Both the position numbers and the translations under genes were made by a program. Positions 5,710-9,206 of a stretch of 9,206 nt of DNA are shown here, one piece after another (the stretch's first letter is position 1; the number at the start of each line of letters is the position of its first letter). This DNA comes from CAYOBW01 sp964402115 (GTDB lineage: Bacteria > Verrucomicrobiota > Kiritimatiellia > UBA8416 > CAYOBW01): positions 1 to 9,206 of the forward strand of contig CAYOBW010000294.1 of the NCBI GenBank assembly GCA_964402115.1, read 5' to 3'. The notes beneath the pieces were generated by a model. That model saw only the letters and a list, made by a program, of their open reading frames with translations. It was not told where the DNA came from and made no database searches.

Positions 5710-8700
5710 AACAGGGTGCCGCTGTCGACCTTGCGTGAGTTCAGCGTGATGTTGTTGCCCGGGCCATAGTGGATGACGAACCCGTAGTCGCCCGCCAGGA
5801 TCTCGCCGCCCTCGGCCAGGTTTGCGAACTCGCCCAGCAGCCCCGTGAAACCCGTGGCGATCGTGAAAGTGTGGTCGTACGGGAGCACCGTTCCTTCCGG
5901 CACGTGCACCGCGATGTTCGCCACGCGGTTGCCAAGGTTCAGCGTCTGGCCGTCGGCCATCGCGAGCTGATCGTGTCCGCCCGGTCCGGCGCCGGGGTTC
6001 GTCCCTTCGATATCCACGTCGAAGGTCGCGCCCGAGAACAGGCTGACGTCGTCCTGGATGGTGAGCATGCCCGTCGTCAGCAGGCCGCCCGGCGCCAGCG
6101 TACCGCCGCTCCCGATGCTCACCGCGCTCGCGCCGGCGCCGTCGATCACGCCCGTGCCGCCCAGCACGCCGCCGGTCGCATTGTAGTTCCCGCCGCCCGT
6201 GTGCGAGCCGTTGACCAGCAGCGAGCCGCCGCCGATCGTCGTCGTGGAGGTGTACGTGTTGACGCCGCTCAGCGTCCACGTGCCGGCGTCGAGCTTCTGG
6301 ACGTTGAGCGCACTTGTTCCGTTGGAGATGTTGCCACTGATCGTGCCGACGGCGGCCCCGCGCAGCCTGAGGCCACGCCCGCCCGCGACGTCGCCAGAGA
6401 CGTTTCCCGCCACGGTCAGGCTGCCGGCGTTGGCCGCCAGAACCGTGTCGCCGCCGCCGGAGGTCAGCACGATGTTGCCGTTGATCGTGTTGTCGCCCGC
6501 GTCGTTCAGGACCGTACCGAGGGCGGCGCCGGAGGCGTTGCTGGTGTGCAGCGTGATGCCCGCCGGCAGCGTGATGGCTCCACCGCTACCGTCCAGGCGG
6601 AGCTTGCAGTCGCCGGCGGTGCCGTTTGTCAGTTCGACGGACTTCGTTCCCGCCCCCAACGCGGTACTGGTCGTAATGACAAGCTCGCCGGCATTGACCG
6701 TGACGGATCCGGTGAAGGTGTTGTTGCCGGACAACGTCTGGGAGCCTGTGCCCGCCTTGTACAGGGCGACCGTGCCCAGGGTGTTCCTGAGGATGCCACT
6801 GAACGTGCCGGAGCCGTTGCCCTCGCCCACGCGCAGCGTGGTCGGGCTGTTGCCGGAGTGGCCTTTGTCCACAATCCCGCCTCCCGTCAGCGCGTCCACG
6901 TAGACGGTGTTGCCATCCCACACGTCGAACGTCGCCCCGCTCGCGACGTTCAAATCGGCCTTGTTGTTGGTCCAGACGAACATCTGCCACCCGCCGTTCT
7001 GGAACGTGCCACCCTGCACGTCGATCAGGCCGCCGGTCATGTTCATGTACACGCGCTGCGCCCCGCCGCCGCTCACCCGGCCAAACTTGCCCACGCCCGA
7101 CTTGAGCAGCGTGCCGGCGCCCGTGAAGGTGACCCCGCCCGAGGAGCCGAAGTTCTGCGTCGTGGAACTGATCGCGAACTCCAGCGTGGCGCCGGTGGCG
7201 ACGCTGAACGCCTGCGCTGCGGTGGCGTTGGCGAACGCGGTCGTATCGGAAAGAACAAGCTTGCCGTTGTTGACGGTCGTGGCGCCCGTGTACACAATGT
7301 TGGCCCCGCTCAGCGTCTGCGTGCCGGCGCTGTCTTTGGCCAGGTTCAGCGCGGCGGCGCCATCGGCGATGCGACCGCCATACGTCTCGCTGCCGGCCAT
7401 GCTGATTGTCAGGGTTGGCGACCCCGTGGCGCTGGTGATCGTCTTGGTGCCACCCGAGGAATTCAGCCGGATCCCCGCCACCGTCAGGCTGTAGCCGTTC
7501 AGGTCCAACGTGGCGCCGCTGCCATCTCCCTGCCCCATCGTCAGCACCGCCGAGGCCGGAAACGCATTGTTGACACCTGGTTTCAGCGTGCCCGCGGAGA
7601 CCTGGGTGTACGCCCAACTGCTGCCGGCGGAAGCGATGGTCCAAGTGCCGGCGTCGGTCTTATTGACCGTCGCGCTCGGGATCGTGAGCGTGCCGTTGAT
7701 CGTACCGGAACCGCCGCCGCGCACGAACAGGGTGCCTGTGAACCCCCCGCCGCCGGCGCCCACGTTGCCGTTGATCGTCAGGGTACCGGCGTTCGCGGTG
7801 GCCTGACACAACCCGCTGCCGTTCAACGTGATCGTGCCGCCCCAGGTGTTGTTTCCACCGAGGTTGTAGAGCGCCGTCCGACGGTCGCTGGCACTGCTCG
7901 AATTCATACTCAACGGCACGCTGTTCACCGTAATGCCGTTCTGCAGTTCAAGATAGGTTCCCGTGCCGCCAGACACGCCCGTGTTGTTCAGCGTCACCCC
8001 GGACGACGTGCCGATCGCGTTTGCGTGCGACAGGCTCAGTGCCCCGCCGGTCGCGCCGTTGTTGTTCACAACGACGGACCCGAGGTAGCCGCTGTTGTTG
8101 CCGGACAGCGTGATCTTGCCCGTGCCGTTTTGGGTGATGCTGCCGCCGACGCCACCGCTCAGGATGTTCGCCACGGTCAACGCGGCCGTCCGGTTGAACA
8201 AGAGGGGGTTGTTGATGGTCACGGCGCCGGTGCCCAGCGTCCCTGTCGCGCCGGCATTACCGACCTGGACGGACGTGCTCGCGATCACAATGGCGCCGCT
8301 GAAGCCCGGGTTGTCGACAGCCAGTGTCACCTTGCCGTTTCCGCCTACAGCGGTGTTGGCGAACGTCAGCGTCTGACTGCCGGTAATCGGCGCAGTGAGG
8401 ATGATGTTGCGGGTGCCTAAGTCCGCGGTGACGTCGATGGAAGAAGGCGCCGTCAACGAAATGTTGCCGGCCAGCGTCAGGGTCGCCCCGCCCACACCAT
8501 GCCCTACCCGTCCGCCGTTGAGTATGAGGGCGTTCACGGTGATCGTCGAGGTGCTGCCTTTGTAGAAGAGCGTGCCGCCCGTGTTGAGGGTGAGCGAGTC
8601 ACCGGCAAACGTGTATGGGTTCGCGGTTTCCGGCGTGCGCAATAAGAAGGCGGAGGAGTAACCATTACCCGCCGCCGGCGCCAGTCCGTCGCTCCAGTGA

Positions 8701-8834
8701 AGGTTCGAGTTGAACGAGGTTGTACCGGCAGCGTCACCTGTGGTCATCGTGACAGCGGCCCCTTGTGCCACCGGTAAGGACAACCCCGCGATTAGCGACG
8801 ACAGACACATTACCGCCACGTGTTGTCGCTTCAT
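5710..8834 (-). CDS. Large secreted autotransporter-associated beta-strand (PATR) repeat protein, 3' end in gap
   Basis: At least 1041 residues are visible. The start is the ATG at 8832-8834, chosen because GGAAAGGA lies 4 nt upstream and a signal peptide begins there (MKRQHVAVMCLSSLIAGL, cleavage near VAQGA, about residue 25). The body is Gly/Thr/Asn/Ser-rich with beta-helix-like repeats. Copies of the PATR pattern (GTG-x-TLSGNNTYTG-x-TTVNAGTLxL) include about 235-275 (TGKITLSGNNSGY), 393-425 (DAGTWTIASAG), 503-530 (GTQTLSGANIVYTGATTVNN), 695-728 (GTGSQTLSGNNTFTGSVTVN) and 849-882 (DAGTWTLSGVNTYTSTTTIG). A distinct segment near 598-645 carries TGGLIDVQGGTF and ATFDVWDGN. The tail from about 905 (GSGGTLAPG, then GATFDVDIEG) matches the usual closing module. 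Such proteins are surface or exported adhesin-like passenger domains. No autotransporter beta-barrel or PEP-CTERM anchor is visible, but the C-terminus is in the gap. Confidence 0.9.
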
Positions 8835-8838
8835 GGCA

Positions 8839-8846
8839 TCCTTTCC
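8839..8846 (-). promoter_or_regulatory. Ribosome binding site fixing the start of the PATR protein
   Basis: The minus strand reads GGAAAGGA 4 nt before the ATG at 8834-8832. It favours this start over a frame-open extension that reaches 8915 and would add 27 non-signal residues. Confidence 0.6.
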
Positions 8847-8982
8847 GGCAACAAACCCGTCTGCGAAAAGGTAGACACACTCCGTACTAGCCTCGACGGC
8901 CGACACGCAGGCCACATCCTGTCGTCCATCGCAGCGCCCCCGCCAGCAGGCCCGACCCCTTCCATTCCATTATCCGAGTTCT

Positions 8983-9011
8983 ATTCTAGCGCACGTCAGG
9001 GGCAACGACAA
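8983..9011 (-). promoter_or_regulatory. Candidate sigma-70-like promoter for the PATR gene
   Basis: On the minus strand TTGTCG (9006-9011, 4 of 6 to -35) and TAGAAT (8983-8988, 5 of 6 to -10) are separated by exactly 17 nt. This is also the most AT-rich spot upstream of the gene. It would give a long leader of about 140 nt. A second -10-like GATAAT (8969-8974) lies just downstream but has no well-spaced -35. Confidence 0.4.
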
Positions 9012-9206
9012 GCCTCGAATTGGGTGTGTGGCTCCTGCAGAACCTCTGCCAGAGCGGTCGGGACGGAGCCCGACCCTCCAGAGAACGGCCGGTTCTTCAC
9101 AATCGAGGGACGACCTCCGTTGTCGTCCGCGAGTTCTTCACAGCTTCTCAGCGATGCAGGGGGCTCTCCTTGCACATAACGGCCGGGGACGGCCGTCTCC
9201 ATGGCG
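9012..9206. repeat. Hairpin-rich intergenic segment, possible interspersed repeat
   Basis: Several small inverted repeats cluster here. GGTCGGG (9056-9062) pairs with CCCGACC (9069-9075), extendable by GAG/CTC past a bulged C. AGAAC (9082-9086) pairs with GTTCT (9092-9096). GGACGAC (9108-9114) pairs with GTCGTCC (9122-9128). GACGGCCGTC (9188-9197) is a perfect palindrome. The 10-mer GTTCTTCACA occurs twice (9092-9101 and 9133-9142). A 68-codon open frame (8996-9202, -) crosses the segment but has no signal peptide, domain or clear ribosome-binding site, so I do not call it a gene. No RNA gene is recognised. Whether this is a multi-copy element is inferred from its structure. Confidence 0.4.

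Noticed and set aside
4246..5769. Open frame on the plus strand across the second gap
   Set aside because: It is antisense to the oxidoreductase, is bridged only by N bases, and starts inside the duplicated 55-bp contig end.
5769..8420. Very long open frame on the plus strand (883 codons)
   Set aside because: It is the antisense shadow of the PATR repeat protein. Its translation is rich in Arg, Ala, Val and Asp with no signal or domain pattern, while the opposite strand has a clear signal peptide and repeats.
8835..8915. 27-residue N-terminal extension of the PATR protein
   Set aside because: The extension is not signal-peptide-like. A good ribosome-binding site and signal peptide start at 8834.
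8996..9202. 68-codon minus-strand open frame as a gene
   Set aside because: No recognisable domain, signal or ribosome-binding site, and it overlaps a hairpin-rich segment and the candidate promoter of the PATR gene.
1..9206. CRISPR arrays, tRNA or rRNA genes, transposases, phage or defence genes
   Set aside because: Looked for on both strands; no regularly spaced repeats, cloverleaf structures or recognisable proteins of these types were found.

Overview
The window is GC-rich and reads as a scaffold from a metagenome-assembled genome. Two runs of exactly 100 N (4105-4204 and 5610-5709) mark scaffold joins. The gene content suggests the Planctomycetota/Verrucomicrobiota/Lentisphaerota/Kiritimatiellota group. 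It includes a DUF1080 (3-keto-disaccharide hydrolase type) secreted protein, a secreted Gfo/Idh/MocA oxidoreductase with the GCGWYGKSDLW and QKP signatures common in those phyla, a very large secreted protein with autotransporter-associated beta-strand (PATR) repeats, and a two-domain discoidin-like secreted protein. This phylum-level placement is inferred from family content; no rRNA or tRNA is present.

Layout. Positions 1-235 hold no recognisable gene. Positions 236-467 (+) hold a remnant of a GH106-type glycoside hydrolase: two family-like C-terminal segments in different reading frames, with the sequence between them missing. The DUF1080 gene follows (640-1269, -). A 500-bp non-coding stretch (1270-1769) contains a palindromic repeat element of about 107 bp (1463-1569) and a separate 13-bp hairpin (1657-1690). 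A small secreted EF-hand protein (1770-2189, +) converges on the 417-aa discoidin-like protein (2260-3513, -), and the two share a long terminator hairpin. A sigma-70-like promoter (3643-3671) leads into a small two-helix membrane protein gene (3725-4094, +) that carries an apparent +1 frameshift near 3779. It converges with the oxidoreductase gene (4258-5609, -), which is cut at its 5' end by the second gap. The PATR protein (5710-8834, -) is cut at its 3' end by the same gap. The right end (8835-9206) is non-coding, with a candidate promoter and a cluster of small hairpins that looks like an intergenic repeat.

Biology. Nearly every gene encodes an exported protein. The glycoside hydrolase remnant, DUF1080 protein and oxidoreductase fit breakdown of complex glycans, but each gene sits in its own orientation or behind its own leader, so a single operon is not shown. 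The oxidoreductase could be co-transcribed with the PATR protein, though the gap hides the junction.

Assembly. The first gap is almost certainly artificial: the 55 bases before it recur exactly after it. A shared end of 55 bases matches a de Bruijn-graph k-mer overlap, so the true sequence is probably continuous. I did not find a convincing novel defence, mobile or regulatory system; the most interesting items are the decayed glycoside hydrolase, the two repeat-like intergenic elements and the frameshifted membrane gene.
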